A stretch of 46,366 nt of DNA from a virus. A model generated the notes under the pieces. That model did not search any database, was not told the DNA's origin, and saw only the letters and a list, made by a program, of their open reading frames with translations. Within the stretch, counting starts at the first letter, position 1, and every line of letters begins with the position of its first letter. This document shows positions 23,859-31,288 of this stretch, in pieces. The translations under genes were made by a program, and so were the position numbers. Location of the stretch: IMG/VR virus record IMGVR_UViG_3300030451_002952, positions 12,430-58,795 of that record. The stretch is one strand, 5' to 3'.

Positions 23859-24108
23859 AATTTGGAATGAAAGACAACATAATTGTACGGTTTGTAAAAA
23901 GTATCTTTGGAATGAGCCAAAAGCACAGTTCTTCGCACACATACTATCCAAAGGAGCGTATCCAAGCTACAAATTCAAGAAAGAAAACATCACTATTCTT
24001 TGTTACGATTGCCATTATCGTTTTGACTTTGGGAGCAGTAAGGATGACAAAAGATTTAAATGGTTACACAAAGAAAAAGAGAGGCTCAAAAGAAAATATT
24101 ACGAATGA
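23800..24108 (+). CDS. HNH endonuclease-like protein
   Basis: A 102-aa protein with a compact HNH/treble-clef site: C29-x2-C32, the catalytic-type H47 in FFAHILSKG, N63, then C68-YD-C71-H72 followed by RFDFG. The N-terminus is basic. HNH enzymes of this size cut or nick DNA using a metal ion, and NinG-like relatives act in phage recombination. It overlaps the annealing gene by 59 bases and the exonuclease start by four (ATGA), showing tight coupling in a recombination operon. A role at packaging is less likely, as it is far from terminase genes. Confidence 0.75.
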   Translation: MVKRNKRTHSKQSLKTLYLEIWNERQHNCTVCKKYLWNEPKAQFFAHILSKGAYPSYKFKKENITILCYDCHYRFDFGSSKDDKRFKWLHKEKERLKRKYYE

Positions 24109-25160
24109 AGAAGTACGAGATTGATAATTATACACTTTACCCTTACTCACATTTGTCTTATGAGGAATGGTTGGAGATAAGGAGTAGTTTTGGTTTAGCG
24201 TTAGGGGGTAGTGATATTAGCGTAGTAATGGGGGTTAATAAATATTCTACCCTAGCTGAACTCTTTGACCAAAAACTTGGATTATCCAATCCCCCAAACT
24301 TACAGGGAAACAAATCTGTTTTTTGGGGCAACGCATTAGAAGATGTTGTTCTTGAAAAATCACAATACCTTGATATAGACCATAAAGATTCTTATTTAGA
24401 TAATTCAGCACACGAAAGAAAGATGCGAAATCATGTCCCTTTTAATTATACTATACAAAATGACAACTTACATTGGTTGTTTGCAAACGTAGACGGTTTA
24501 TGGGTTGATGACAATGAAAAAACAATAGAGTCTAATTTAAAAAAAGGTAAACTACCTAACCCTAAAGCAATTATAGAAATCAAAACCATGAATAGAAATG
24601 TGTTTGATATGTGGGAAAACGGTATGCCAATAGGATACCTGTATCAGGTTCTTAGTTACCTGACACAGTATACCTTTATGAATGAAGAGATAGAAGGATA
24701 CATTTTTTCTTTGGTAGCAGGTATAGAATTACATGGTTACAGAATTAGATATGACGATGAAGTCATAAATGAAATGTTAGAGCGTTCAAGAGAGTTTTAT
24801 GAGCTGTTGCTTATGGGTCAAGACATAATACAAAACTCTTCAAATCCAGAACAAATGGAGCTTGGGTTACACGACATCAGACCAGAAGCTGATGGCTCAC
24901 TAAGATATCAAGAATATATGAACAAAAAATATTTAGAGAGATTAGACATCTCCAATATAGCAGAGGGAGACGATGCTATACAAGAAATTGCTGAAAAGTA
25001 TGCAGAGCAAAATGCTTTCATAAAAGAAGCAAATAAACACAAACGACTATATGGGAATCAAATTAGAGAAACTCTAGCTAAGATGAACGTAGGTCAAATT
25101 AATCTTCCGAAAGGGGGATATGTTAAATACAATAACAAATTAATTATAAAAGTTAAATAA
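24105..25160 (+). CDS. YqaJ-type (lambda exonuclease-like) recombination exonuclease
   Basis: A 351-aa protein from ATG 24105, which overlaps the HNH stop as ATGA. YqaJ/lambda-exo motifs are in order: GGSDIS (34-39), WGNALED with E79, FANVDG with D130, IIEIKT with E158 and K160, and YQVLSYL with Q181 and Y185. These residues bind two metal ions and degrade one strand from a double-strand end, leaving a tail for the annealing protein. The C-terminal third is helical and acidic, and may contact a partner. Together with 23451 it forms a Red-like pair. Confidence 0.85.
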   Translation: MKKYEIDNYTLYPYSHLSYEEWLEIRSSFGLALGGSDISVVMGVNKYSTLAELFDQKLGLSNPPNLQGNKSVFWGNALEDVVLEKSQYLDIDHKDSYLDNSAHERKMRNHVPFNYTIQNDNLHWLFANVDGLWVDDNEKTIESNLKKGKLPNPKAIIEIKTMNRNVFDMWENGMPIGYLYQVLSYLTQYTFMNEEIEGYIFSLVAGIELHGYRIRYDDEVINEMLERSREFYELLLMGQDIIQNSSNPEQMELGLHDIRPEADGSLRYQEYMNKKYLERLDISNIAEGDDAIQEIAEKYAEQNAFIKEANKHKRLYGNQIRETLAKMNVGQINLPKGGYVKYNNKLIIKVK

Positions 25161-25161
25161 C

Positions 25162-25332
25162 ATGGAAAAATTAATTTACAAACATGATGAACTTTGTGAA
25201 TCTTTAGGACTTTCTAAATACCAACTTGGTCAATATAGAAAAGACGGTAAGATTCAAGCCATTGAAAATAGACGACCACTTATGTTTAAAAAAGATGAAG
25301 TTGAACGCTTTATAAGAGAAGAATTGTCGTGA
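25162..25332 (+). CDS. Small helix-turn-helix DNA-binding protein (MerR/excisionase-like)
   Basis: A 56-aa protein starting one base after the exonuclease stop. KHDELCESLGLSKYQLGQYR (residues 7-26) looks like a winged helix-turn-helix of the MerR/AlpA/excisionase type. RRPLMFKKDEVERFIREEL gives the wing and last helix. Such proteins act as excisionases or small regulators. With no other clear regulator in the window it is a candidate for binding the TGGTCG palindromes or the attachment site. It overlaps the next gene (GTG start) by four bases. Confidence 0.65.
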   Translation: MEKLIYKHDELCESLGLSKYQLGQYRKDGKIQAIENRRPLMFKKDEVERFIREELS

Positions 25333-25724
25333 AAATTTTAGATGAACTATACGAAGATAAAAATAAATTTACTCCTAGCTTAAATCTAAGAGATTTTGGT
25401 AAGGAGGAAGTAGAGACGTGGAATTCTATTGTCAATGCAATACGATTTAATTTTGTATTGAAACCAACAGTAGATGATAAGTTTTTAGCAAAAAAATCAA
25501 TAGAAGGAATTAAAACCCTTCCTCATTTGGTGATTATGTTTTTGTGTAAAACTCATGATGTTTCAGATAGATTGATGATTATTAACATGAATCTTACTGA
25601 AAAAAAATACAACGAATTTGAAAAAAGATTACAGTCTGGTATTCATAAAAATGAACCAAACCTATTAAGAAAAATACGATTATGTCAAAGATATCTGATA
25701 GAAGCAAAAAGAAAACGCAGATAA
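25329..25724 (+). CDS. Unknown 131-aa protein
   Basis: Starts at GTG 25329, overlapping the HTH gene stop. Mostly helical and charged, with TLPHLVIMFLCKTHDVSDRL near residues 62-81 and a very basic C-terminus (LCQRYLIEAKRKRR). It overlaps the next gene by 43 bases. It could be a replication accessory protein, given its place between recombination genes and ssb. That is only context. Confidence 0.6.
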   Translation: MKILDELYEDKNKFTPSLNLRDFGKEEVETWNSIVNAIRFNFVLKPTVDDKFLAKKSIEGIKTLPHLVIMFLCKTHDVSDRLMIINMNLTEKKYNEFEKRLQSGIHKNEPNLLRKIRLCQRYLIEAKRKRR

Positions 25725-26041
25725 AGAGCCACGAAAGAGGAGCAAGAGTAAAATTTGTAGATGATATTGTGGTAATTAAGAATAGAAAAACTGTAAAGTT
25801 TGTTGTAGATATATTTGAGAAGGATTTCAACTATATACCATATATGTTAGAAATGTATTGTTACGAAAGTGAAGTCATAAATGACGCTGTTACTATGAAA
25901 AAGAATGACTACATAATTGTGAGGTACAAAACTAAATCAAAAAAAAATAAAAAGACGGGACTGTTTTACACAACAAATACTTGTGTCAAAATTACACCCG
26001 CAACAGAAGAAATAATTTTAAATTTTAATAAACACTTATGA
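25682..26041 (+). CDS. Basic 119-aa protein, possible OB-fold
   Basis: A Lys-rich N-terminus (SDRSKKKTQIKSHERGAR) is followed by alternating beta strands: VVIKNRKTVKFVVDIFEKDF, then YIIVRYKTKSKKNKKTGLFYTT and TCVKITPATEEI. The strand pattern recalls small OB-fold proteins found beside ssb in Bacteroidota phages, but I cannot confirm it. It overlaps the SSB gene by four bases, so the two are probably made together. A single-strand-binding accessory role is inferred. Confidence 0.5.
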   Translation: MSKISDRSKKKTQIKSHERGARVKFVDDIVVIKNRKTVKFVVDIFEKDFNYIPYMLEMYCYESEVINDAVTMKKNDYIIVRYKTKSKKNKKTGLFYTTNTCVKITPATEEIILNFNKHL

Positions 26042-26385
26042 ATTATAATAACAACGCAGGAAATCAAACTCAAGGAGTAGATTTCAAGAATATGATTAAC
26101 CATTACGTAGGAAATGGACAACAGAAAAACCCTAACTATGATATCGTAGGATTTAGACTTTATCTAGATAATGTCAATCAAGACGTTAGGCAAGATGAAA
26201 AAGGTAGAAACTACGTTGATTTAAATGTGGGTAGAAAAAAAGCAGTAGACCAATTTGGGTGGACACACAGTGTGTGGGTCAAAAGAATGGGTCAAGCTCA
26301 ACAGCAACAACCAATACAACAACAACAACCAACGCAATCACAAGGTGGCACTCAGCAATACAATAATGAGAACGTTCCGTTTTGA
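26038..26385 (+). CDS. ssb: Single-stranded DNA-binding protein
   Basis: A 115-aa protein with a short beta-rich core (about residues 35-88, including DIVGFRLYLDN, YVDLNVGRKK and WTHSVWVKRMG). A Gln-rich flexible linker (91-108) follows, and an SSB-like tip NENVPF that resembles the DDIPF partner-binding end of bacterial SSBs. The core is shorter than in E. coli SSB. It follows the OB-like gene and precedes the repeat cluster and primase-helicase, consistent with coating unwound DNA at the fork. Confidence 0.65.
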   Translation: MNYNNNAGNQTQGVDFKNMINHYVGNGQQKNPNYDIVGFRLYLDNVNQDVRQDEKGRNYVDLNVGRKKAVDQFGWTHSVWVKRMGQAQQQQPIQQQQPTQSQGGTQQYNNENVPF

Positions 26386-26388
26386 TGC

Positions 26389-26471
26389 AATACTTACAGT
26401 ATTATATATATTCTATACTTTATAAGTATAGAATATATAATACTTAAAGTATAAAGTAATACTTATAGTAT
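26389..26471. repeat. Palindrome and long hairpin cluster between ssb and primase-helicase
   Basis: Three copies of the palindrome AATACTTANAGTAT lie at 26389-26402, 26439-26452 and 26458-26471, with a related ATACTT-TAT-AAGTAT at 26415-26429. Positions 26398-26420 and 26424-26444 form arms of a long AT-only hairpin with a two-base bulge. It may be a replication origin with iterons, an operator array or a transcript-stability element. There is no T-run of terminator type. Confidence 0.75.
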
Positions 26472-26499
26472 AATTAAAAAATAAATAAAAAAATTAAAT

Positions 26500-28149
26500 A
26501 TGCAACTAAATTGGGAAGAGATTTCAAAACAGTTACCAACCACTCCAAAACAACAAGTCAAACTAAGGTGTCCCGTATGCGATGGTATACGTAGTGACAA
26601 AAAAGATAGGTCTCTTTCTGTTAATGTTAAAGATAAAGTATGGAATTGTTTTTACTGTGGGGAAAACGGATACGATACTAACGATGTAAAAAAAAAAGAT
26701 ATTCCAACATTTGTTATGATTAAATCTCACGCAGACAACTTATCAAAAGAAACATTGAAATGGTTTAAGGACAGAGGCATTTCTTCTGATACAATAAACC
26801 AGTTTAAGATACAAGAAAAAAATAATGAAATACATTTCAATTATTATGAAGATGATATTTTAGTTAATATCAAATACAGAAGCACTAAAGAAAAAAAGTT
26901 TAGACTTTATCCTAACGCAAAACTTATAGCTTACAATATAGATTCTGTTAATGAAGAAACAGAAACATTAGTGATTACAGAAGGAGAGATTGATGCACTT
27001 ACCGTTTATGAAGCAGACAGTTCTCTTGCAGTCATCTCTGTGCCTAATGGTGCTAACGGTCTTGATTGGGTTGATGCATCTTATGATAAAATCAAGAATG
27101 TAGATAGATATATTCTTGCTTTAGATGGAGACTCTAAAGGTCAAGAGTATCAAAAAGAACTATCAAGAAGACTTGGTAGACATAAATGCTCTTATTTAAG
27201 CTATCCTAAAGGCACGAAAGATATAAATGAGGTAATGGTATCACACGGTATAGATAGTGTCTTAGAATGCATCTCCAATCCCGTAGACTATCCTATCGTT
27301 GGTATCTATGAGAAGTCAGACTGGAAAAATAATCTCTGGGATATTTTTGTAAACGGGTATGACAAGGGAGATACTGTGGGTCTTGGACACTTTGATAACC
27401 TTTTATCTTTTTCTACAGGACAGATGACAGTTATATCAGGAGTACCTAGTTCAGGAAAATCAGAATTTTTAGACCAGATTGTTTTAAATCTGGCAATGAA
27501 AAAAGATGTAAATAAAAAGGAATGGAAGTTTGGTGTGATATCTTTTGAGAATCCTGTTCACCTACACATATCAAAACTTGTCAAGAAATACCTTCACAAA
27601 CCTTTTGATAAGCAGTATATACACGAAGAGGAAATAGTTGACGCAGTAAACTTCATTGATTCTAAGTTTAAATTTTTCAATGTATCAGAAGCAGACATGA
27701 CAATAGAAGGTATTCTAGATACCTCGAAGGAATTAGTAGCAAGATATGGTATCACATCACTTGTGATAGACCCATACAACTACATAGAAAGTAAAATGGA
27801 AAAAGGACAAAGCGAAACTAATTACATATCTGATGTTCTTACGCAAGTATTAAACTTTGCTAAAGAATATTCAGTTCATGTATTCTTTGTTGCTCATCCA
27901 ACTAAAATACAAAAAGACGAAACAACAGGTAACTTCAAACTACCTTCTTTATATAGCATTAGCGGTTCTGCTAATTGGTATAATAAAACCGATAACGGTA
28001 TAATAGTTTGGAGAAACTTTCAGACAGACGAAATTGAAGTTCATGTGCAAAAGGTAAGGTTTGCTTGGAATGGAAAGGTAGGATTAGCTAGGTTTAAATA
28101 TAACAAAGAGACTGGCGAGTTTAAGGCTGACTACTTAAATCCATGCTAG
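26500..28149 (+). CDS. Primase-helicase (T7 gp4-like)
   Basis: A 549-aa fusion. A zinc finger (C24, C27, C50, C53) for template recognition is followed by a TOPRIM domain with EGEIDAL (161-167) and ALDGDSK (207-213). A linker leads to a DnaB/RecA-like helicase with Walker A GVPSSGKS (314-321), a Walker B strand LVIDPYNYI, and VFFVAHPTKIQ, the H-motif region. It unwinds the fork and primes lagging strands. No DNA polymerase is encoded in the window, so host polymerase III is the likely partner. It follows the palindrome cluster and overlaps the resolvase-like gene by seven bases. Confidence 0.9.
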   Translation: MQLNWEEISKQLPTTPKQQVKLRCPVCDGIRSDKKDRSLSVNVKDKVWNCFYCGENGYDTNDVKKKDIPTFVMIKSHADNLSKETLKWFKDRGISSDTINQFKIQEKNNEIHFNYYEDDILVNIKYRSTKEKKFRLYPNAKLIAYNIDSVNEETETLVITEGEIDALTVYEADSSLAVISVPNGANGLDWVDASYDKIKNVDRYILALDGDSKGQEYQKELSRRLGRHKCSYLSYPKGTKDINEVMVSHGIDSVLECISNPVDYPIVGIYEKSDWKNNLWDIFVNGYDKGDTVGLGHFDNLLSFSTGQMTVISGVPSSGKSEFLDQIVLNLAMKKDVNKKEWKFGVISFENPVHLHISKLVKKYLHKPFDKQYIHEEEIVDAVNFIDSKFKFFNVSEADMTIEGILDTSKELVARYGITSLVIDPYNYIESKMEKGQSETNYISDVLTQVLNFAKEYSVHVFFVAHPTKIQKDETTGNFKLPSLYSISGSANWYNKTDNGIIVWRNFQTDEIEVHVQKVRFAWNGKVGLARFKYNKETGEFKADYLNPC

Positions 28150-28493
28150 AGTATATAGTTTTAGAATGGGAAGGACATATATCATTAAATCAATGGTACT
28201 CCTCAAAACATTGGAGCTATAGAAAAAAGCAAAAAGACCATTGGCATGAGATTTTCAAAACCAAACTAAAAGATTACGATAAAACCCTTTTTGACAGATA
28301 CAAATTTAAATTGTATTATAACTCAAGATTAGACCCATCTAATACAATAACGATGGTCAAATTATTAGAGGATACAATGAAAAAAGAGGGTTGGATTATT
28401 GATGACTCTCCTAAATATTGTGCCGAAATAAGATTGAAGTTCGACTCAGAGCTACCAAAAAAATCTTATAGAGCAGTAATTGAAAAATTATAA
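28143..28493 (+). CDS. RusA-like Holliday junction resolvase
   Basis: A 116-aa protein matching the RusA pattern. ISLNQWYSSKHW (residues 13-24) resembles the N-x-x-Y/W start. Acidic residues D64 (SRLDPSN), D77 (KLLEDTMKKEG) and D87/D88 (WIIDDSP) would bind metal, and K73 is placed for catalysis. RusA dimers cut four-way junctions symmetrically, which clears recombination intermediates before packaging. The place after primase-helicase and near the Red-type genes fits. Confidence 0.75.
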   Translation: MLEYIVLEWEGHISLNQWYSSKHWSYRKKQKDHWHEIFKTKLKDYDKTLFDRYKFKLYYNSRLDPSNTITMVKLLEDTMKKEGWIIDDSPKYCAEIRLKFDSELPKKSYRAVIEKL

Positions 28494-28905
28494 TGTAGTT
28501 GGAAAGCAGGCTGAATACTTTGTAGTATCTAGTATGATTGGAGAAGGGTTTGAGGTTTTTAACTCAATGACCAATAACTCAAGGGTTGATTATGTTGCTT
28601 TAGACACAGAGACCAACAAACTTTATAAAATTCAAGTAAAGACAACTATTGAAATGAAAGATGGTTGCCTGCAATATACGATTAAAAAAAGCTCTAAGAA
28701 CTATTCATACATATATAAAAAAGGAGACTTTGATATTTATGCTTTTGTTTACCTTCCTACCAATGAAATAATGTATAAGTGGTTTGATGATGTATATTGT
28801 ACAAACTCAATACACTTCAGGGTAACTCTGCCTAAAAACAATCAGGTAAAAAACATAAACTTGTGGTGTCCAAATACATTAAAGGGTTTGACTAATGAAG
28901 TTTAA
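28480..28905 (+). CDS. PD-(D/E)XK nuclease-like protein
   Basis: 141 aa from a TTG start at 28480, which overlaps the resolvase gene. No nearer ATG keeps the conserved N-terminus. GKQAEYFVVSSMI (E12), RVDYVALD (D37) and KIQVKTT (Q52-K54) follow the D/E-x-K nuclease layout, with Gln in the usual acidic place, a variant seen in several PD-(D/E)XK families. The rest is beta-rich with many Tyr. It may process DNA junctions or attack host or rival phage DNA. Activity is not shown. Confidence 0.6.
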   Translation: MKNYNVVGKQAEYFVVSSMIGEGFEVFNSMTNNSRVDYVALDTETNKLYKIQVKTTIEMKDGCLQYTIKKSSKNYSYIYKKGDFDIYAFVYLPTNEIMYKWFDDVYCTNSIHFRVTLPKNNQVKNINLWCPNTLKGLTNEV

Positions 28906-29284
28906 TAGTGACTTTAAATATGATTTAATATTAGGGAATCAAGGAGAAAACATTATATCAGAACTTTTAAAAGATTCTACCATAGAAGTTAAGATGGATT
29001 TTTTAGCTCACAGAACTAATAATTTATTTATAGAATATCTAAGCAGGGAAAAACCAAGTGGTATATCAACCACGCAAGCAGAGTTTTGGTTTTATATAAT
29101 ACTTAAAAAAAATACACCTAGAGACCCAAAAAAAATTACAATTAAAAACGTTCAGGACATAAGATTTTTTAAAGTAAATAAATTAAAAAAAATATGTAGA
29201 GAATGGTTAAGTTATAACAAACCTATAAAAGGAGGAGATAACAACACATCGCTTGGCTGTTGCATACCATTAAGTTTATTATGA
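28895..29284 (+). CDS. Second PD-(D/E)XK-like protein
   Basis: 129 aa, overlapping the previous gene by 11 bases. D10 with GNQGENIISELL, then IEVKMDF (E31, K33) and LFIEYLSREKPSGISTTQAE give a nuclease-like acidic/lysine set. The KPSGI and AEFWFYI segments recall a recurrent phage family of unknown role. Two such proteins next to each other after the resolvase are unusual. I keep the functional call cautious. Confidence 0.6.
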   Translation: MKFNSDFKYDLILGNQGENIISELLKDSTIEVKMDFLAHRTNNLFIEYLSREKPSGISTTQAEFWFYIILKKNTPRDPKKITIKNVQDIRFFKVNKLKKICREWLSYNKPIKGGDNNTSLGCCIPLSLL

Positions 29285-29532
29285 GTTTTTTTTCACAAAA
29301 AATGTTAAAGAAAGATTTCAATGAAATCATGTCTCACGAAAACACAATCGCTTATGTTTATTTTAAAAAAAACACTTTAGAGCTTATAAATAAAACATCT
29401 GGAATTAATCACGTCTGGGTTGACGGAAGTGAGAAAATTATTATGTCTCATGAGACATCACTTAAATTTCAAAAATTTTACGAAGAGTATAGAAAAAAGA
29501 AACCAATACAGTCCTATTATACAAAAAAGTAA
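29281..29532 (+). CDS. Unknown 83-aa protein, last rightward gene
   Basis: Start ATG 29281 overlaps the previous stop as ATGA. A mixed protein with MSHENTIAYVYFKKNTLELI and a Lys-rich C-terminus (FYEEYRKKKPIQSYYTKK). It ends 55 bases before the strong terminator. No family recognised. Confidence 0.6.
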   Translation: MSFFSQKMLKKDFNEIMSHENTIAYVYFKKNTLELINKTSGINHVWVDGSEKIIMSHETSLKFQKFYEEYRKKKPIQSYYTKK

Positions 29533-29586
29533 TATATTTGCAACTGAAACTTTGTACATAAACTTGTTCATTGTTTTAGTGTTTGG

Positions 29587-29613
29587 ACAGTCTCTGCGGA
29601 GACTGTTTTTTTT
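29587..29613 (+). terminator. Terminator at the convergence of the two operons
   Basis: ACAGTCTC (29587-29594), loop TGCG, GAGACTGT (29599-29606), then eight T's up to 29613. It stops rightward transcription. The opposite strand lacks a matching U-run, so it does not obviously stop leftward transcription. Confidence 0.9.
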
Positions 29614-29848
29614 AGTATTCTCCTTCTGATTCTGACTTGCACATCATATAAACCATGCTAATGCATCCTAATGCTTGCTCCATTTTTTCTGCCATGAATG
29701 GTGAAACTTCTTTTTTGTTCTCCATGTATGGTGCAAGCATTTCCATCTTCTTAGATAGTTGATTGAAGTCATCAATAAATGCCTTAGCACTTGGTTGAGT
29801 CTTTTCCATTAACTCAACAAAGGCTTTCTTTTGATATTCTTTCATCAT
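29612..29848 (-). CDS. Unknown 78-aa helical protein
   Basis: Last gene of the leftward late operon. A charged helical protein (MEKTQPSAKAFIDDFNQLSK, then MAPYMENKKE-like and ALGCISMVYMMCKSESE). Two adjacent ATGs (29848 and 29845) are possible, and the upstream microprotein stop overlaps them. No membrane span or known motif. Confidence 0.6.
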   Translation of the reverse strand: MMKEYQKKAFVELMEKTQPSAKAFIDDFNQLSKKMEMLAPYMENKKEVSPFMAEKMEQALGCISMVYMMCKSESEGEY

Positions 29849-29928
29849 TTCTTTTTCTTTTTTTTATAAGTTTTTTTAGCTTTTTTTTTGCTACTACTTT
29901 TTTTTCCGTATGATTTTTTTCCGTACAT
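29845..29928 (-). CDS. 27-aa lysine-rich microprotein
   Basis: ATG at 29928 to TGA at 29845-29847, overlapping the next ATG. The sequence MYGKKSYGKKSSSKKKAKKT followed by mostly Lys makes it one of the most basic products in the window. Such peptides occur among late genes of marine phages and could bind DNA or RNA. Small size limits certainty. Confidence 0.5.
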   Translation of the reverse strand: MYGKKSYGKKSSSKKKAKKTYKKKKKK

Positions 29929-29937
29929 AACTATAAT

Positions 29938-30081
29938 TTAACTACCACAACTTAAACATTCTTCATCATCTATAGAGCACGATTCAGTGTTCTCTACAAA
30001 TGGGGTTCTGTTGTCTATATCTAATATAATACAATCACACGATTCTTTATTGTCTTCGCAGGTGCATGGTATGTTTTTCAT
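29938..30081 (-). CDS. 47-aa cysteine-rich acidic microprotein
   Basis: ATG at 30079-30081, overlapping the upstream stop, to TAA at 29938. Six Cys (CTC, CDC, C, CLSC) in an acidic chain suggest a metal-binding fold. No family recognised. Coupling with the upstream 43-aa gene supports translation. Confidence 0.5.
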   Translation of the reverse strand: MKNIPCTCEDNKESCDCIILDIDNRTPFVENTESCSIDDEECLSCGS

Positions 30082-30209
30082 CTTCCTTGTCCTTTATATT
30101 TTTTTACATAGTTTCTAGAGAGCTTGTGATTACTCGTATTGTTTTTTGAGTGAACACCCTTTCTTTTTATCTTCTTCTTTTTCTTATACTCAAATAGTAT
30201 CCTTCTCAC
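30078..30209 (-). CDS. 43-aa basic microprotein
   Basis: A GTG start at 30209 overlaps the upstream stop, and its own stop overlaps the next ATG. The chain is highly basic, with KKKKKIKRKGVHSKNNTSNH and a YVKKYKGQGR end. This composition recurs in small late proteins of marine Bacteroidota phages. It may bind nucleic acid. Function unknown. Confidence 0.5.
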   Translation of the reverse strand: MRRILFEYKKKKKIKRKGVHSKNNTSNHKLSRNYVKKYKGQGR

Positions 30210-30388
30210 TTTACCTCTATAGAATCAATAATCTTTTCGATTTTTTTAAATACTTTCATCTCTAATAATAACCTATCTGGTACGTTTGAATCATCTAAAG
30301 TTTGGACTACCGATAATAACTCAGAAATAAGATTTGTCTTATCTTCTATACTTAAATCTTCTTTTTCTTGTATTTCTTTTGTAATCAT
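30206..30388 (-). CDS. Unknown 60-aa acidic helical protein
   Basis: Overlaps both neighbours by four bases. A helical, acidic chain with ISELLSVVQTLDDSNVPDRL and a closing VFKKIEKIIDSIEVK helix. No membrane segment. It lies next to the holin-like genes, so a regulator of lysis is possible, but this is context only. Confidence 0.6.
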   Translation of the reverse strand: MITKEIQEKEDLSIEDKTNLISELLSVVQTLDDSNVPDRLLLEMKVFKKIEKIIDSIEVK

Positions 30389-30600
30389 TTTTTAACCTTT
30401 TCAAATGTGCTTATACCAAAACAACCCAGAGTAACCCAGACAAAAGAATTATATACTACTTCATTAATAATTAAATCTTTATCAGCTATCAGGCTTGTCA
30501 TTAAATCAGCTACAGCAAATAATACCATAACTATAAATGAAATAAATCCTACAACATTTTTTTCATTAATATCATTCTCGTCTTTAAATAATGTCCACAT
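30385..30600 (-). CDS. 71-aa two-span membrane protein, holin-like
   Basis: Two hydrophobic segments (about residues 16-37, FISFIVMVLFAVADLMTSLI, and 48-64, VVYNSFVWVTLGCFGISTF) with charged ends. Size and topology fit a small holin or a holin partner. It follows the larger holin-like gene by four bases in the lysis cluster. Confidence 0.6.
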   Translation of the reverse strand: MWTLFKDENDINEKNVVGFISFIVMVLFAVADLMTSLIADKDLIINEVVYNSFVWVTLGCFGISTFEKVKK

Positions 30601-30604
30601 AATA

Positions 30605-31012
30605 TTATTTATTAATTATTCTTTTTCCTTTTTCGTATGAGCGACCTCCAAAAAATGCTCCTACGGTAGTTATTAGAGTTAATTGTAATAAATCCACCCA
30701 TTTTTCTTCTACCTTAAACTTTATAGAGCCACTGTCTATAAATACAAGAAGAACTGTACTTACTATTAAAAATATTAACACCAAAGGTCTAACACTTCTT
30801 GTTAACCAGTTACCGTGTTCTAGGTCTGCCTTCCAACGTTCTGTAACGTTTTTTTGCATTTCAGCTTCTGCATTAATAAAGATAGTTTCCATCTCCTTTT
30901 GAAACTTTCTTTTCTCATCACCTGTTGTGATAAATTTATCTGCAACACCAGCAAGTTTCTCAACAACACCACCAGCAGCGTTGCCAAATATTTTACCTAA
31001 AATCTTACTCAC
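30605..31012 (-). CDS. Holin-like protein (GTA/3TM-holin type)
   Basis: 135 aa from a GTG start at 31012. A cytoplasmic amphipathic N-terminal half (about 1-65, GEKRKFQKEMETIFINAEAE-like) is followed by the hallmark TRSVRPLVLIFLIVSTVLLVF (about 70-91), a short loop and a second hydrophobic segment (LLQLTLITTVGAFFGG) with a SYEKGKR end. The RPLVLIF segment and C-terminal tail match the 3-TM holin family known from gene transfer agents and marine phages. It would open the inner membrane so that the M15 enzyme reaches the wall. Confidence 0.7.
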   Translation of the reverse strand: MSKILGKIFGNAAGGVVEKLAGVADKFITTGDEKRKFQKEMETIFINAEAEMQKNVTERWKADLEHGNWLTRSVRPLVLIFLIVSTVLLVFIDSGSIKFKVEEKWVDLLQLTLITTVGAFFGGRSYEKGKRIINK

Positions 31013-31116
31013 TTTTTCTTTTTTCTTTTTTTAAGAATCATAAAATCCATTTTATCTATTCTACCATTCTTATTAGCGTCAAGAAATCTTTGGTTTCCAA
31101 TTAGTTTCTTTTTCAT
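31009..31116 (-). CDS. 35-aa microprotein with an EF-hand-like loop
   Basis: ATG at 31116 to TGA at 31009-31011, overlapping the holin GTG start. Residues 13-24, DANKNGRIDKMD, fit the DxNxNGxIxxxD calcium-binding loop, followed by a very basic tail (LKKRKKKK). It resembles short virion or lysis-region peptides of marine phages. Calcium binding is inferred from the loop only. Confidence 0.55.
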   Translation of the reverse strand: MKKKLIGNQRFLDANKNGRIDKMDFMILKKRKKKK

Positions 31117-31117
31117 A

Positions 31118-31288
31118 TTATCTTTGTTTTACAACTATTTTATGTGACTCTAAAAATGTTTTACCTCTTTTAATCAAAGAAAGCATTTTATTTATTTCAG
31201 CTTTACTATGATGTTTTGCGTGTCTTTTCATAGCACCTTGCTGTCTTTTATTAAGTGAGTCTATATTAATACCTTTAACCTTAGCCAT
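31118..31288 (-). CDS. 56-aa basic helical protein
   Basis: I choose ATG 31288, which overlaps the M15 gene stop by eight bases. Longer starts would read deep into that gene. The chain MAKVKGINIDSLNKRQQGAM is followed by KRHAKHHSKAEINKMLSLIK and GKTFLESHKIVVKQR. It belongs by eye to a widespread marine-phage family of unknown role, with Lys/His-rich paired helices. Confidence 0.6.
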   Translation of the reverse strand: MAKVKGINIDSLNKRQQGAMKRHAKHHSKAEINKMLSLIKRGKTFLESHKIVVKQR

